A stretch of DNA of 64,000 nucleotides from Woeseiaceae bacterium (GCA_021773035.1 JAJFKU010000072.1:38197-102196); one strand, 5' to 3'; counted from the first letter of the stretch, positions 8,124 through 20,170 are shown. Numbers and translations: made by a program. The notes: generated from the letters alone by a model not told the origin.

Positions 8124-8963
8124 TCAGACTTCCCGAGTGCGGTTATCGCGGCCCCAAAACAGCTTGGAGCGCAGTATGCCGTAGAAATCATAGCCGGGCG
8201 GGTGCACGAGTGTAACCCGTTTGTTTGCAGCGGAAATTCTCAGATTGTCATCGGGCTCGATACCGCCCATGGAAAATCCATCGACCGTTATTTCGGCTTT
8301 GGTGTTATCTCGTTGCAGCAAGGTGATGTCGACCGGTTCATCGGCCGAAATCACTATGGGCCGGTCTGTCAGCGTATGCGGGCAGATCGGTACGACAACG
8401 ACGGCATCCAGTTGCGGCTCGATAATAGGTCCGCCGCAACTCAGCGCATAGGCCGTGGACCCTGTCGGCGTTGCGACAATCAGGCCGTCACCCGAATGGG
8501 TGTTGACGTAGCGCCCGGATATGCGGGTTTCGAAGTCCACCATGCGCCCGGTTTCGCGCCGCTGCAGAACGACGTCATTCAGGGCGAACGCGAGTTCTTC
8601 TCCACCGGAATGGCGCTGCAGGCGAGCCTCCAGGAGCAAACGGGAGTCTGTCGAATACTCGCCTCGTAAGACGCGGTCAACGCTGGCAATCATCTCGTCA
8701 GGTGTGACATCTGCAAGAAAGCCGAGCCGCCCGCGGTTGATACCCAGGATGGGCGTACCCGTTTCCCGCACCAGCCGGCTGGCATAAAGCATCGTGCCGT
8801 CGCCGCCTATGGCAATAACCAGATCGGCGCTGGCGGCGTCATCGACGCTGACCAGCTGTATTCCGGCTTTAGTCAAATGCGAGCTCAGGAGCTCAAGCGG
8901 CTCGATAACCCGCAAATCGTGCCGATGGCCGACGATAGCAATATTCTGAAACGGTGTGCTCAT
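8124..8963 (-). CDS. nadK: NAD kinase
   Basis: 279-residue enzyme phosphorylating NAD to NADP. It contains the GGDGT motif in 'VIAIGGDGTMLYASR', the 'GINRGRLGFLAD' strand, the 'LNDVV' (NE/D-type) region and 'GDGLIVATPTGSTAYALSCGG', all diagnostic. Length is standard. The ATG at 8963 starts MSTPFQNIAIVG. It is upstream of recN in the same direction and divergent from hrcA across 58 bp. Confidence 0.95.
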   Translation of the reverse strand: MSTPFQNIAIVGHRHDLRVIEPLELLSSHLTKAGIQLVSVDDAASADLVIAIGGDGTMLYASRLVRETGTPILGINRGRLGFLADVTPDEMIASVDRVLRGEYSTDSRLLLEARLQRHSGGEELAFALNDVVLQRRETGRMVDFETRISGRYVNTHSGDGLIVATPTGSTAYALSCGGPIIEPQLDAVVVVPICPHTLTDRPIVISADEPVDITLLQRDNTKAEITVDGFSMGGIEPDDNLRISAANKRVTLVHPPGYDFYGILRSKLFWGRDNRTREV

Positions 8964-9021
8964 GGGGCGATTGTGGCAAACCCTTGACCCACCGCCAAGG
9001 CATTGCTAGCGTTTCCTTTGA

Positions 9022-10080
9022 ATGTCAGCTGAAGCTACGAACCCGGTACCCAATGATCGCGGTCAACATCTGTTGCGTGTGTTGATCCAGCGCTACATAC
9101 GCGATGGTCAGCCCGTTGGCTCCCGAACGCTATCCAAAGACGCCGGACTAGACCTCAGCCCGGCAACGATCCGCAATGTCATGTCCGATCTTGAGGAAAT
9201 GGGCCTGGTATCGGCTCCGCATACCTCCGCCGGACGGATACCGACACCCAAGGGATATCGCTTGTTTGTCGATACGCTGGTGCGCTACCGGCAGCCGGGC
9301 GACGGTGATATTCAGAAGATTCGGGCGCAGATACGCTACGAGTCGGACAATCCTGACGGACTGGTCGGTGCGGTGTCGAGTATGTTGTCGGAGTTCACCA
9401 GCATGGCGGGTGTGGTCACCGTACCGCGAGCACCTCAGATCACTCTGCGACAGATCGAGTTCCTGCCGCTGTCCGAGAACCGGATTCTGGTGATTCTGGT
9501 GGTCAACGACCGCGAGGTTCAGAACCGGATTCTGCATACGGACCGCGAATACACGGCTTCCGAGCTGCAGCAGGCGCAGAATTTCATTAATGAGCACTAC
9601 GGCGGCAGTGACCTGGAGCAGGTGCGCGCAAGATTGCTCGAAGAGCTCGATTCGACTCGTGATTCCATGAATCAGACGATGCACGAGATCATTTCCGTCG
9701 CACAGTCGGCGATGGTTGGTGCGGACGACCCGGATAATAAATATGTGGTCGCCGGTGAAACCAATTTGATGGATTTCGCGGAGTTGTCCGACGTTGACAC
9801 CTTGCGGCGACTGTTTGACGCATTTTCGCGCAAACGCGTCATCCTTGACCTGCTGGACCGAAGCATCAACGCCAACGGTGTGCAGATATTTATCGGCGAG
9901 GAGTCCGGTTATCGCATATTCGACGGCTGTAGCGTGATCACAGCGCCGTATCACGTCGATGACGACACTATCGGCGTTCTGGGCGTCATTGGCCCGACAA
10001 GAATGGCGTATGACCGGGTTGTGCCGATTGTCGACGTTACTGCCCGCCTGCTCGAGTCTGCGCTGAGCCAAAACGGCTGA
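9022..10080 (+). CDS. hrcA: Heat-inducible transcription repressor HrcA
   Basis: 352-residue repressor that in the family binds the CIRCE operator upstream of chaperone genes. The N-terminal winged helix includes 'LIQRYIRDGQPVGSRTLSK', 'LSPATIRNVMSDLEEMG' and 'PHTSAGRIPTPKGYR'. The GAF-like core and C-terminal 'GVLGVIGPTRMAYDRVVPIV' complete the usual architecture. It opens the hrcA-grpE-dnaK-dnaJ order. I saw no CIRCE (TTAGCACTC-N9-GAGTGCTAA) in the hrcA, grpE or dnaK upstream regions, so its targets may be elsewhere, for example groESL. Confidence 0.95.
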   Translation: MSAEATNPVPNDRGQHLLRVLIQRYIRDGQPVGSRTLSKDAGLDLSPATIRNVMSDLEEMGLVSAPHTSAGRIPTPKGYRLFVDTLVRYRQPGDGDIQKIRAQIRYESDNPDGLVGAVSSMLSEFTSMAGVVTVPRAPQITLRQIEFLPLSENRILVILVVNDREVQNRILHTDREYTASELQQAQNFINEHYGGSDLEQVRARLLEELDSTRDSMNQTMHEIISVAQSAMVGADDPDNKYVVAGETNLMDFAELSDVDTLRRLFDAFSRKRVILDLLDRSINANGVQIFIGEESGYRIFDGCSVITAPYHVDDDTIGVLGVIGPTRMAYDRVVPIVDVTARLLESALSQNG

Positions 10081-10116
10081 TTGACAACGAATTTCGGCAA
10101 TTTTGTTGGGCTGGCT

Positions 10117-10145
10117 CTTGATATTTTTTCTCCGACCCCCAAACT
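10117..10145 (+). promoter_or_regulatory. Candidate sigma-32 promoter upstream of grpE
   Basis: CTTGATA (10117-10123), a 13-base spacer, then CCCCAAACT (10137-10145). This is close to the heat-shock consensus CTTGAAA-N13-14-CCCCATNT. It lies about 70 bases before the grpE ATG. Confidence 0.55.
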
Positions 10146-10211
10146 GCGAACGTCATTTACGCATCGATCGTCCGTTGGGCGTCCGTTGCACAGTCTCTGG
10201 AGCAGGAATAC

Positions 10212-10754
10212 ATGAACGGACAGGCGGAGCGCCCGGACGAAGAAATCGAGGAATTGTTGGCGGCTGAGGAAGCTACGGCAGGCGATACCGAGGCTGCGGA
10301 GACGGCCTCTGGGCTCGAGGAGGCGCGGGCGAAAGCCGAGGAAAACTGGGATCGCTATCTGCGTACGGCGGCCGAGCTGGAAAACGTTCGCAAGCGAACC
10401 GCCAGGGACGTCGAGAATGCCCACCGTTTTGCGCTTGAGCGCTTCGGTAAGGAACTGCTCGCTGTCAGGGACAGCCTCGAAATGGGCCTGGCTTCGGCGG
10501 ACAGCGCGAGCGCAGAGAGTCTGCTGGAGGGCAGCGCGGCGACGCTCAAGTTGCTGGGAGCGACGATGCAACAATTCGGCATCGAAGAAGTCGAGCCGGC
10601 CGGCGAGCCGTTCGACCCAGAGTTCCACGAGGCGATCAGCATGCAGCCCTCCGATGACGTCGAGCCGGGCTCGGTTGTTGCGGTTGTACAGAAGGGATAT
10701 ACGTTGAACGGTCGGCTTCTGAGGCCCGCCATGGTGATTGTTGCCGCGGAATAA
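10212..10754 (+). CDS. grpE: Nucleotide exchange factor GrpE
   Basis: 180-residue co-chaperone that releases ADP from DnaK. It has an acidic N-terminal tail, a long helix containing 'RYLRTAAELENVRKRTARD' and a C-terminal beta domain with 'GEPFDPEFHEAISMQ', 'GSVVAVVQKGYTLNGRLLRP' and 'AMVIVAAE'. The ATG at 10212 is preceded by GGAGCAGGA. It lies 131 bp after hrcA and 99 bp before dnaK, each gap holding a heat-shock promoter candidate. Confidence 0.95.
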   Translation: MNGQAERPDEEIEELLAAEEATAGDTEAAETASGLEEARAKAEENWDRYLRTAAELENVRKRTARDVENAHRFALERFGKELLAVRDSLEMGLASADSASAESLLEGSAATLKLLGATMQQFGIEEVEPAGEPFDPEFHEAISMQPSDDVEPGSVVAVVQKGYTLNGRLLRPAMVIVAAE

Positions 10755-10785
10755 AGGTCAATCGGTCAATTTATTGGCCGGATTG

Positions 10786-10814
10786 CTTGAAACAGCAGGT
10801 GCTGGCCCCACCTA
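10786..10814 (+). promoter_or_regulatory. Strong candidate sigma-32 promoter of dnaK
   Basis: CTTGAAA (10786-10792) is a perfect -35, followed by a 13-base spacer and CCCCACCTA (10806-10814), close to CCCCATNT. It lies 40 bases upstream of the dnaK ATG. Confidence 0.75.
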
Positions 10815-10853
10815 GACAGCCAGTTTGATTAATTACTAATTTGGAGCGTAAAC

Positions 10854-12782
10854 ATGGGTAAAGTTATTGGTATCGACCTTGGTACCACGAACTCCTGCGT
10901 TGCAGTCATGGAGGGCGATGCCCCCAAGGTTATCGAGAACAGCGAAGGCGATCGCACGACACCGTCGATTGTCGCGTTCAGCAAGGACGATCAGGTTTTG
11001 GTGGGTCAGTCCGCGAAGCGCCAGGCCGTCACAAATCCCACCAACACACTGTTTGCCGTAAAGCGGCTCATCGGGCGCAAGTTTGATGATGATGTCGTGC
11101 AACGTGATATCGGCATGGTGCCGTATACGATTGCGAAGGCTGACAACGGCGATGCCTGGGTCGAGGCTAATGGCAAGAAGATGGCGCCGCCCGAGATTTC
11201 AGCCCGTGTTCTGATGAAGATGAAGAAAACGGCTGAAGATTATCTCGGCGAAGACGTTACCGAAGCCGTCGTTACTGTTCCGGCCTACTTCAACGATTCG
11301 CAGCGCCAGGCAACGAAAGATGCCGGGAAAATCGCGGGCCTCGACGTTAAACGCATCATCAACGAGCCGACAGCGGCTGCGTTGGCCTACGGCATGGACA
11401 AGAAGCGTGGCGATGCCAAGATAGCAGTATTTGACCTCGGCGGCGGAACCTTCGACGTCTCTATTATCGAAATCGCGGAAGTTGACGGAGAGCACCAGTT
11501 TGAAGTGCTTGCCACCAATGGCGATACCTTCCTCGGTGGTGAGGACTTCGATATGCGCGTCATCGAGTACTTGTCGTCTGAATTCCAGCGCGAAAGCGGT
11601 GTGGACATCACGGCAGATCCTCTGGCCATGCAGCGCCTGAAAGAGGCTGCTGAAAAAGCGAAGATCGAGCTCAGTACTCAGCAGCAGACGGAAGTTAATC
11701 TGCCTTACATTACAGCAGATGCCAGCGGACCGAAGCACCTCAATATCAAGCTGACGCGGGCAAAACTCGAATCACTCGTCGACGAGCTAATCGCACGCAC
11801 GATCGAGCCGTGTAAGGTCGCGCTGAAGGACGCCGGACTGAAGGTCAATGAAATCGATGACGTCATCCTCGTTGGCGGCCAGATTCGTATGCCCAAGGTT
11901 CAGGAGGAGGTGCAGAACTTCTTCGGTAAGGAGCCGCGCCGGGACGTCAACCCGGACGAGGCGGTTGCACTGGGTGCTGCGATTCAGGGCGGTGTTCTGG
12001 CCGGCGACGTCAAGGACGTGTTGCTGCTGGACGTGACGCCGTTGTCGCTGGGTATCGAAACGCTGGGTGGTGTCCTGACCAAGCTGATCGACAAAAATAC
12101 GACGATTCCCGCGAACGCCGAGCAGGTGTTTTCGACAGCGGACGATAACCAGACCGCTGTGACTATTCATGTGCTGCAGGGTGAACGCGAACGTGCTGTG
12201 GATAACAAGTCCCTGGGGCGTTTCGATCTCGCCGATATTCCGCCGTCACCGCGTGGCCTGCCGCAGATTGAGGTGACCTTCGATATCGATGCAAACGGTA
12301 TCCTCAATGTGTCCGCCAAAGACAAGGCGACCGGCAAGAGCCAGAACATCGTGATCAAGGCCTCCAGTGGTTTGTCGGACGAGGAGATTGAGACGATGGT
12401 TTCGGATGCGGAAAGTCATGCCGAAGACGATCGCAAGTTCCGCGAACTGGTCGATACACGTAATCAGGCGGATGGATTGATTCACGCTGCCGAGAAGACG
12501 CTCGGTGAGCTGGGCGAAAAAGCAACGGCTGAAGAGCGGCTCGCTGTTGAGAATGCAGTCTCGGATTTGAAGACGGCGCTCGAGGGCGACGACAAGGATA
12601 CTATCGAAGCCAAGACGGCTGCACTGGGCGAGGCTTCGGCCGGCCTGGCGCAGAAACTGTATGCTGAGCAGCCGGCCGATGCCGGTACGGATGGGGCGGC
12701 CGAAGGTGATCAGCCTGCAGACGACGTTGTCGATGCGGAGTTTGAGGAAGTGGACAAGGACGATAAGTCCAAGTCTGAGTGA
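10854..12782 (+). CDS. dnaK: Chaperone DnaK (Hsp70)
   Basis: 642-residue ATP-driven chaperone. The nucleotide-binding domain opens with 'GIDLGTTNSCVAVMEG' and contains 'NEPTAAALAYG', 'VFDLGGGTFDVSI' and 'VILVGGQIRMP'. The linker 'DVLLLDVTPLSLGIET' leads to the substrate-binding domain and an acidic lid ending with the EEVDK-like motif. RBS TTGGAGCG precedes ATG 10854. It is the centre of the grpE-dnaK-dnaJ operon and is probably heat-inducible from the promoter at 10786-10814. Confidence 0.98.
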   Translation: MGKVIGIDLGTTNSCVAVMEGDAPKVIENSEGDRTTPSIVAFSKDDQVLVGQSAKRQAVTNPTNTLFAVKRLIGRKFDDDVVQRDIGMVPYTIAKADNGDAWVEANGKKMAPPEISARVLMKMKKTAEDYLGEDVTEAVVTVPAYFNDSQRQATKDAGKIAGLDVKRIINEPTAAALAYGMDKKRGDAKIAVFDLGGGTFDVSIIEIAEVDGEHQFEVLATNGDTFLGGEDFDMRVIEYLSSEFQRESGVDITADPLAMQRLKEAAEKAKIELSTQQQTEVNLPYITADASGPKHLNIKLTRAKLESLVDELIARTIEPCKVALKDAGLKVNEIDDVILVGGQIRMPKVQEEVQNFFGKEPRRDVNPDEAVALGAAIQGGVLAGDVKDVLLLDVTPLSLGIETLGGVLTKLIDKNTTIPANAEQVFSTADDNQTAVTIHVLQGERERAVDNKSLGRFDLADIPPSPRGLPQIEVTFDIDANGILNVSAKDKATGKSQNIVIKASSGLSDEEIETMVSDAESHAEDDRKFRELVDTRNQADGLIHAAEKTLGELGEKATAEERLAVENAVSDLKTALEGDDKDTIEAKTAALGEASAGLAQKLYAEQPADAGTDGAAEGDQPADDVVDAEFEEVDKDDKSKSE

Positions 12783-12812
12783 ACGATCTTCGTATCAGGT
12801 TTGTTGTAATAA

Positions 12813-12834
12813 TCGGGCGCTGAAAGGCGCCCGA
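12813..12834 (+). other. dnaK-dnaJ intercistronic hairpin
   Basis: An 8-bp perfect stem TCGGGCGC / GCGCCCGA with a six-base loop, in the 68-bp gap. No T-run follows, so it is more likely a transcript-stabilising or attenuating structure than a terminator. Confidence 0.6.
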
Positions 12835-12850
12835 AACTTAAAAGAAAGCT

Positions 12851-13975
12851 ATGGCTAAACGCGATTACTACGAAATACTGGGCGTCTCGAAATCGGCAAC
12901 CGCCGACGAGATTAAGAAGTCCTACCGCCGACTCGCCATGAAGCATCATCCCGATCGCAACAAGGACGGCGACGACTCATCCGAGAAGAAATTCAAGGAA
13001 GCGAAAGAAGCCTACGAAGTTCTGAAGGATGCTGGAAAACGGACTACCTACGATCAGTTCGGCCATGACGGCCTGCGCGCCGGTGCTGGTGGCGGGCGCG
13101 GTGCAGAGGGCTTCGGCGATATCTTTGGCGATGTATTCGGCGATATCTTTGGTGGCGGGCGTCGCGGCGGCGGCCAGCAGGTTTTTCGCGGTGCCGACCT
13201 TGGTTACGAACTAAAACTCGATCTGGAGAAAGCGGTCAACGGCGACACCGTCGAGATCGACGTTCCGACTCAGGTGAGTTGCGATACCTGCAATGGCTCA
13301 GGCGCGAAGAAGGGCACATCGCCCGAAACCTGCTCGACCTGCGGCGGCGTCGGACAGGTGCGCATGCAACAGGGGTTTTTCTCGGTCCAGCAAACCTGCC
13401 CGGCGTGCAAAGGTGCGGGTACTACCATCAGCGATCCCTGCGAGGATTGTCACGGTCGTGGGCGCAAGCGCAAAACGCGAACTCTGTCGGTGAAAGTGCC
13501 GGCAGGAGTCGATGATGGCGATCGCATTCGATTGTCGGGTGAAGGCGAAGCCGGACGCAATGGCGGGCCGGCAGGCGACCTGTATGTCGAGTTGCGAGTT
13601 GCGGAACATAAGATATTCGAACGCGACGGAGCCAATCTGACGTGCGAAGTCCCGGTCAGTATCGCCGTGGCGACGCTGGGTGGTGAGGTGGAGTTACCGA
13701 CGCTGGACGGCCATGTTTCGCTCAAGGTCCCGGCCGGCACCCAATCAGGGAAAATCTTTCGCCTGCGCGGCAAGGGTGTAACGACCGTAAGGGATCCTCG
13801 CCAGGGTGATTTGTTTGCACAAGTCTCTGTCGAAACGCCGATTAATCTGACGTCGCAGCAGCAGGAGCTGTTGCGCAAGTTCGACGAGGCGGTGAAAAAA
13901 GGTGGCGATAAACACAGCCCGCGTGCGGATAGCTGGCTCGATACGGTAAGACGGTTTTTTGATCGAATAAGCTAA
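12851..13975 (+). CDS. dnaJ: Chaperone DnaJ (Hsp40)
   Basis: 374-residue co-chaperone stimulating DnaK ATPase. It has a J-domain with HPD in 'MKHHPDRNKDG' (residues about 28-40), a Gly-rich linker with 'FGDIFGDVFGDIFGGG', four zinc-finger repeats (CDTCNGSG, CSTCGGVG, CPACKGAG, CEDCHGRG) and C-terminal substrate-binding domains. This is a full type I DnaJ. RBS AAAGAAAG precedes ATG 12851. It is cotranscribed with dnaK and followed by dapB. Confidence 0.97.
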   Translation: MAKRDYYEILGVSKSATADEIKKSYRRLAMKHHPDRNKDGDDSSEKKFKEAKEAYEVLKDAGKRTTYDQFGHDGLRAGAGGGRGAEGFGDIFGDVFGDIFGGGRRGGGQQVFRGADLGYELKLDLEKAVNGDTVEIDVPTQVSCDTCNGSGAKKGTSPETCSTCGGVGQVRMQQGFFSVQQTCPACKGAGTTISDPCEDCHGRGRKRKTRTLSVKVPAGVDDGDRIRLSGEGEAGRNGGPAGDLYVELRVAEHKIFERDGANLTCEVPVSIAVATLGGEVELPTLDGHVSLKVPAGTQSGKIFRLRGKGVTTVRDPRQGDLFAQVSVETPINLTSQQQELLRKFDEAVKKGGDKHSPRADSWLDTVRRFFDRIS

Positions 13976-14008
13976 CGTAGTATCGACGATTCCTAAGAGG
14001 AGTACGTC

Positions 14009-14707
14009 ATCAATTCCAGTAAAACGGCTATCGTAGTGGCGGGCGCCGGACGTATGGGGCGCGCGCTCGCCGACAGCATCGAACAGCAGGACGATCTTCG
14101 GCTGGCGGGAATCTGGCGCCGTGGCGACGATATCGACATGCTTCTGTCGGACGCCGACGTCATTATCGACTTCAGTTTGCCTGAGGGCACTGAAGAGGTT
14201 CTGCAGGCAGCTGTAGCAATGGGTAAGCCACTCGTCTGCGGCGTTAGTGGGCTCAGCACTGAACAGATGGGCCGCCTGGCGATGGCAGCGCAGCAGGTTG
14301 CGGTGGTTTACGATCGCAATATGAGTCTCGGTATCGCTGTGCTTGAGCGCTCTGTGCGCGAAGCGGCGGCTTCGCTTGGCGCGAACTTCGAGATTGAGAT
14401 AGCTGAGGTCCACCACGCCCATAAGAAAGACTCACCATCAGGGACAGCGCTGAAGCTTGGCGAAGCGATTGCAAGGTCCAGAGGGGTGACTGGAACCGAG
14501 GGTATCCGTTTCGAGGCAGAACGGCGCGGTGAAGTCCCCGGCGATCATCGGGTAAGTATGCGGACGGCGACGGAAGAGCTGACCTTCGCCCATAGCGTCA
14601 CAACTCGCCAGGTCTTCGTCGACGGGGCGCTGAGGGCCGCGCGCTGGGTCGGCGGTCAGCCACCTGGGCGGTATTCGATGCAGGATGTCCTCTTTAGCGA
14701 TCACTGA
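14009..14707 (+). CDS. dapB: 4-hydroxy-tetrahydrodipicolinate reductase, apparent ATC start
   Basis: Reduces HTPA to tetrahydrodipicolinate for lysine and meso-DAP. The Rossmann motif is 'TAIVVAGAGRMG'. The catalytic region is 'EVHHAHKKDSPSGTA', and the C-terminus has 'FVDGALRAARW'. The first standard start in frame is GTG 14036, but that removes the first Rossmann strand. Upstream codons run GAG-GAG-TAC-GTC-ATC-AAT-TCC back to a TAA at 13994, with no ATG, GTG or TTG. A strong RBS (AAGAGGAG, 13995-14002) sits six bases before ATC 14009, so I place the start there, giving 232 residues. A base error (ATG read as ATC) is the main alternative. It is a short DapB (E. coli has 273). Confidence 0.9.
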   Translation: MNSSKTAIVVAGAGRMGRALADSIEQQDDLRLAGIWRRGDDIDMLLSDADVIIDFSLPEGTEEVLQAAVAMGKPLVCGVSGLSTEQMGRLAMAAQQVAVVYDRNMSLGIAVLERSVREAAASLGANFEIEIAEVHHAHKKDSPSGTALKLGEAIARSRGVTGTEGIRFEAERRGEVPGDHRVSMRTATEELTFAHSVTTRQVFVDGALRAARWVGGQPPGRYSMQDVLFSDH

Positions 14708-14811
14708 GGCGCCGACAGCCGTCAATCGCGAAAAAAAACCGCTTTCAGTCTGGCGCGGGCAGCCACCCTTCAGTAAACTACGCCGGATCGCTGGGCGGTC
14801 AGCGAAGTCGC

Positions 14812-14839
14812 AAGCGGAAGGCACAGTCCTTCCGCTTTT
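14812..14839 (+). terminator. Intrinsic terminator between dapB and carA
   Basis: Perfect 10-bp stem AAGCGGAAGG / CCTTCCGCTT, loop CACAGT, followed by TT within TTTT. It ends dapB transcription or acts as an attenuator in a carA leader. Confidence 0.75.
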
Positions 14840-14843
14840 GTGC

Positions 14844-14860
14844 ATCTGCAACCTGCAGAT
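14844..14860. promoter_or_regulatory. Palindrome upstream of carA
   Basis: ATCTGCA-ACC-TGCAGAT, perfect 7-bp arms, 56 bases before the carA start and right after the terminator. Placement fits an operator for carAB; the regulator is unknown. Confidence 0.4.
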
Positions 14861-14916
14861 AAGCGACGATCTGGTCCTCAAGTGGTCTGCATCGGATTTG
14901 GCTATTGAGGGTCCCA

Positions 14917-16074
14917 ATGAGCACGCCGGCGATACTTGCACTACAGGATGGCACCGTATTCTACGGCACGTCGATTGGCGCCGAAGGGCAGACCATTGGT
15001 GAAGTCGTTTTCAACACCGCGATGACGGGCTATCAGGAGATTCTGACCGATCCGTCCTACTGCCGACAGATCGTCACTCTGACATACCCGCATATCGGCA
15101 ATACCGGAACCAACAGCGACGATATGGAGTCCGAAAAAATCCACGCGTCCGGGCTGGTCGTGCGGGACAGTACTATGCTGACGAGCAGCTGGCGCTCAGA
15201 GCGCACTTTTTCGGGTTTTCTCAGACAGGCCGGCACGGTGGCGATTGCCGATATCGATACCCGCAAACTTACACGCATCATCCGCAGAACCGGCGCGCAG
15301 TCGGGCTGCATCATGACTGGCGAGCAGGCGGTCGAAACCGCCGTCAAGCACGCGACGAAGTTTCCCGGGATCGCGGGCATGGACCTCGCAAAATTCGTGA
15401 CGACCGGTGAGCGCTACCAATGGTGTCACGGCAGTACTTTCGGTCGCAAGCCGAGGGTCATGAGCCGGCGTATAGCGCCATATCATGTCGTTGCTTACGA
15501 CTTCGGTGTAAAGCGGAATATTCTGCGCCTGCTGTCCGATCTCGATTGTCGTATGACGGTTGTTCCGGCGACGACGAGTGCAGAAGATGCGCTGGCATTA
15601 CGTCCGGACGGCATTTTCCTCTCGAACGGGCCTGGTGATCCGGAACCCTGTGACTACGCAATTGCGGCAATCCGGTCATTCCTCGAATCCGGGGTCCCGC
15701 TGTTCGGAATTTGCCTGGGGCATCAGCTGCTGGCACTCGCCGCCGGCGCGAAAACCGAGAAGATGAAATTCGGTCATCATGGTGCGAATCATCCAGTGCA
15801 GGATTTAGAGACCGGACAGGTGATGATAACGAGCCAGAACCATGGTTTCTCCGTCGATGAATCGACCTTGTCCGACACCGTCGTTGCAACCCATCGCTCA
15901 TTGTTCGATGGCACGTTGCAGGGAATCGCGTTCACGGAGAAACCCGCCTTTAGTTTTCAGGGTCACCCGGAGGCGAGCCCGGGGCCGCACGATTTACTAC
16001 CGCTTTTCGAGCGTTTTATCGAACAGATGGAAGAACAGAAGAGGCGGGGCTTCAAAGCTGTATTGATGTCATAG
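14917..16074 (+). CDS. carA: Carbamoyl-phosphate synthase small subunit
   Basis: 385-residue glutaminase subunit that supplies ammonia to CarB for arginine and pyrimidine synthesis. The N-terminal domain includes 'FNTAMTGYQEILTDPSY' and 'YPHIGNTG'. The class I amidotransferase domain has the nucleophile in 'FGICLGHQ', 'SQNHGF' and the 'GHPEASPGPHD' His/Glu pair. ATG 14917 (MSTPAILAL) is chosen over TTG 14905. It precedes carB by 71 AT-rich bases. Confidence 0.97.
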   Translation: MSTPAILALQDGTVFYGTSIGAEGQTIGEVVFNTAMTGYQEILTDPSYCRQIVTLTYPHIGNTGTNSDDMESEKIHASGLVVRDSTMLTSSWRSERTFSGFLRQAGTVAIADIDTRKLTRIIRRTGAQSGCIMTGEQAVETAVKHATKFPGIAGMDLAKFVTTGERYQWCHGSTFGRKPRVMSRRIAPYHVVAYDFGVKRNILRLLSDLDCRMTVVPATTSAEDALALRPDGIFLSNGPGDPEPCDYAIAAIRSFLESGVPLFGICLGHQLLALAAGAKTEKMKFGHHGANHPVQDLETGQVMITSQNHGFSVDESTLSDTVVATHRSLFDGTLQGIAFTEKPAFSFQGHPEASPGPHDLLPLFERFIEQMEEQKRRGFKAVLMS

Positions 16075-16145
16075 GTCGTATATAAATCAATATCTTATGG
16101 TTGATACTTAATCTCAATTATCTCGGCAGGGCGCAAGACTGACAC

Positions 16146-19366
<3,221 letters not shown>

Positions 19367-19370
<4 letters not shown>

Positions 19371-19843
19371 ATAAAGAGCCAATGACTGTGCGGGGCCACG
19401 AGCTGCTGCAGCAAGAACTCAAAAAGCTGAAGAGCAATGACAGGCCTGCCGTCATCAAGGCGATCGCGGAAGCTCGCGAGCACGGCGACCTGAAGGAAAA
19501 CGCCGAATACCACGCGGCCAAGGAACAACAGGGCTTTATCGAGGGTCGAATAAAGGAGCTCGAGGGTAAGCTCTCGCATGTTCAGGTGATTGACGTGACT
19601 GAAATCGATGCGGGTGGCAAGGTAATTTTTGGTTCAACGGTTCGGCTGCTTGACGATGACACCGAGAAGGAAATTACCTATACGATCGTTGGTCAGGATG
19701 AGGCTGATATCAAGACCGGTCTTATTTCGTATACGTCGCCTATTGCGCGTGCGCTGATTAGCAAGAATGAAGGGGACGTGGTCGAATTTATCGCTCCGGA
19801 CGGTGAGAAAGCCTACGAAGTTATTGAAGTTCGCTACGAATAA
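19367..19843 (+). CDS. greA: Transcription elongation factor GreA
   Basis: 158 residues. GreA rescues backtracked RNA polymerase by stimulating transcript cleavage. The N-terminal coiled coil carries 'AEAREHGDLKENAEYHAAKE', with the acidic tip Asp/Glu pair, and the C-terminal globular domain has 'IVGQDEADIKTGLISYTSP'. The start overlaps the carB stop by four bases, implying coupled translation. It converges with yhbY. Confidence 0.97.
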
Positions 19844-19861
19844 GCCCGGTCGGCGAGGCAC

Positions 19862-20170
19862 TCAGGCCGAGGGGATTCGGAGTCTTTTTTCGGCTTTCTT
19901 ATCGTGGTTGGCGCGATACAGCAGGGCGACGTTACCGATTCTCTGGACGAGGGTCGCAAAGTGGTCCTTACACAGTTTTTCGATCATCGCATCGCGGGCG
20001 TTGCGGTCGCCCGTACGTACTTTGACTTTGATCAGTTCGTGATGCGCCAATGTCGACTCGAACTCAGCCAGAAGCGACTCCGACAGCCCGGCGTCGCCAA
20101 CCATAATCAGAGGTTTGAGCTGATGGCCGCGGCCACGCAGGTATTTCTTTTGGGGTTCGCTGAGCTTCAT
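19862..20170 (-). CDS. yhbY: YhbY/CRM-domain RNA-binding protein
   Basis: 102 residues, a single CRM domain found on pre-50S ribosomal particles in relatives. Diagnostic features are 'KKYLRGRGHQLKPLIMVG' with the GxxG-like RNA-binding loop, 'HELIKVKV' and 'LVQRIGNVALLYR'. It is divergent from rlmE across 55 bp and convergent with greA, the conserved greA-yhbY-rlmE-ftsH setting. Confidence 0.93.
   Translation of the reverse strand: MKLSEPQKKYLRGRGHQLKPLIMVGDAGLSESLLAEFESTLAHHELIKVKVRTGDRNARDAMIEKLCKDHFATLVQRIGNVALLYRANHDKKAEKRLRIPSA

Noticed and set aside
8964..9021. Sigma-32 or CIRCE element before hrcA
   Set aside because: CTTGACC occurs but no CCCCAT-like -10 or CIRCE arm follows at the right distance.
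9148..10071. 307-residue open frame antisense to hrcA, and similar long antisense frames within ftsH (21204-22271), glmM (23361-24482) and nuoD (28581-29372)
   Set aside because: Each lies wholly opposite a well-recognised gene and shows no family motif; GC-rich codon bias produces such frames.
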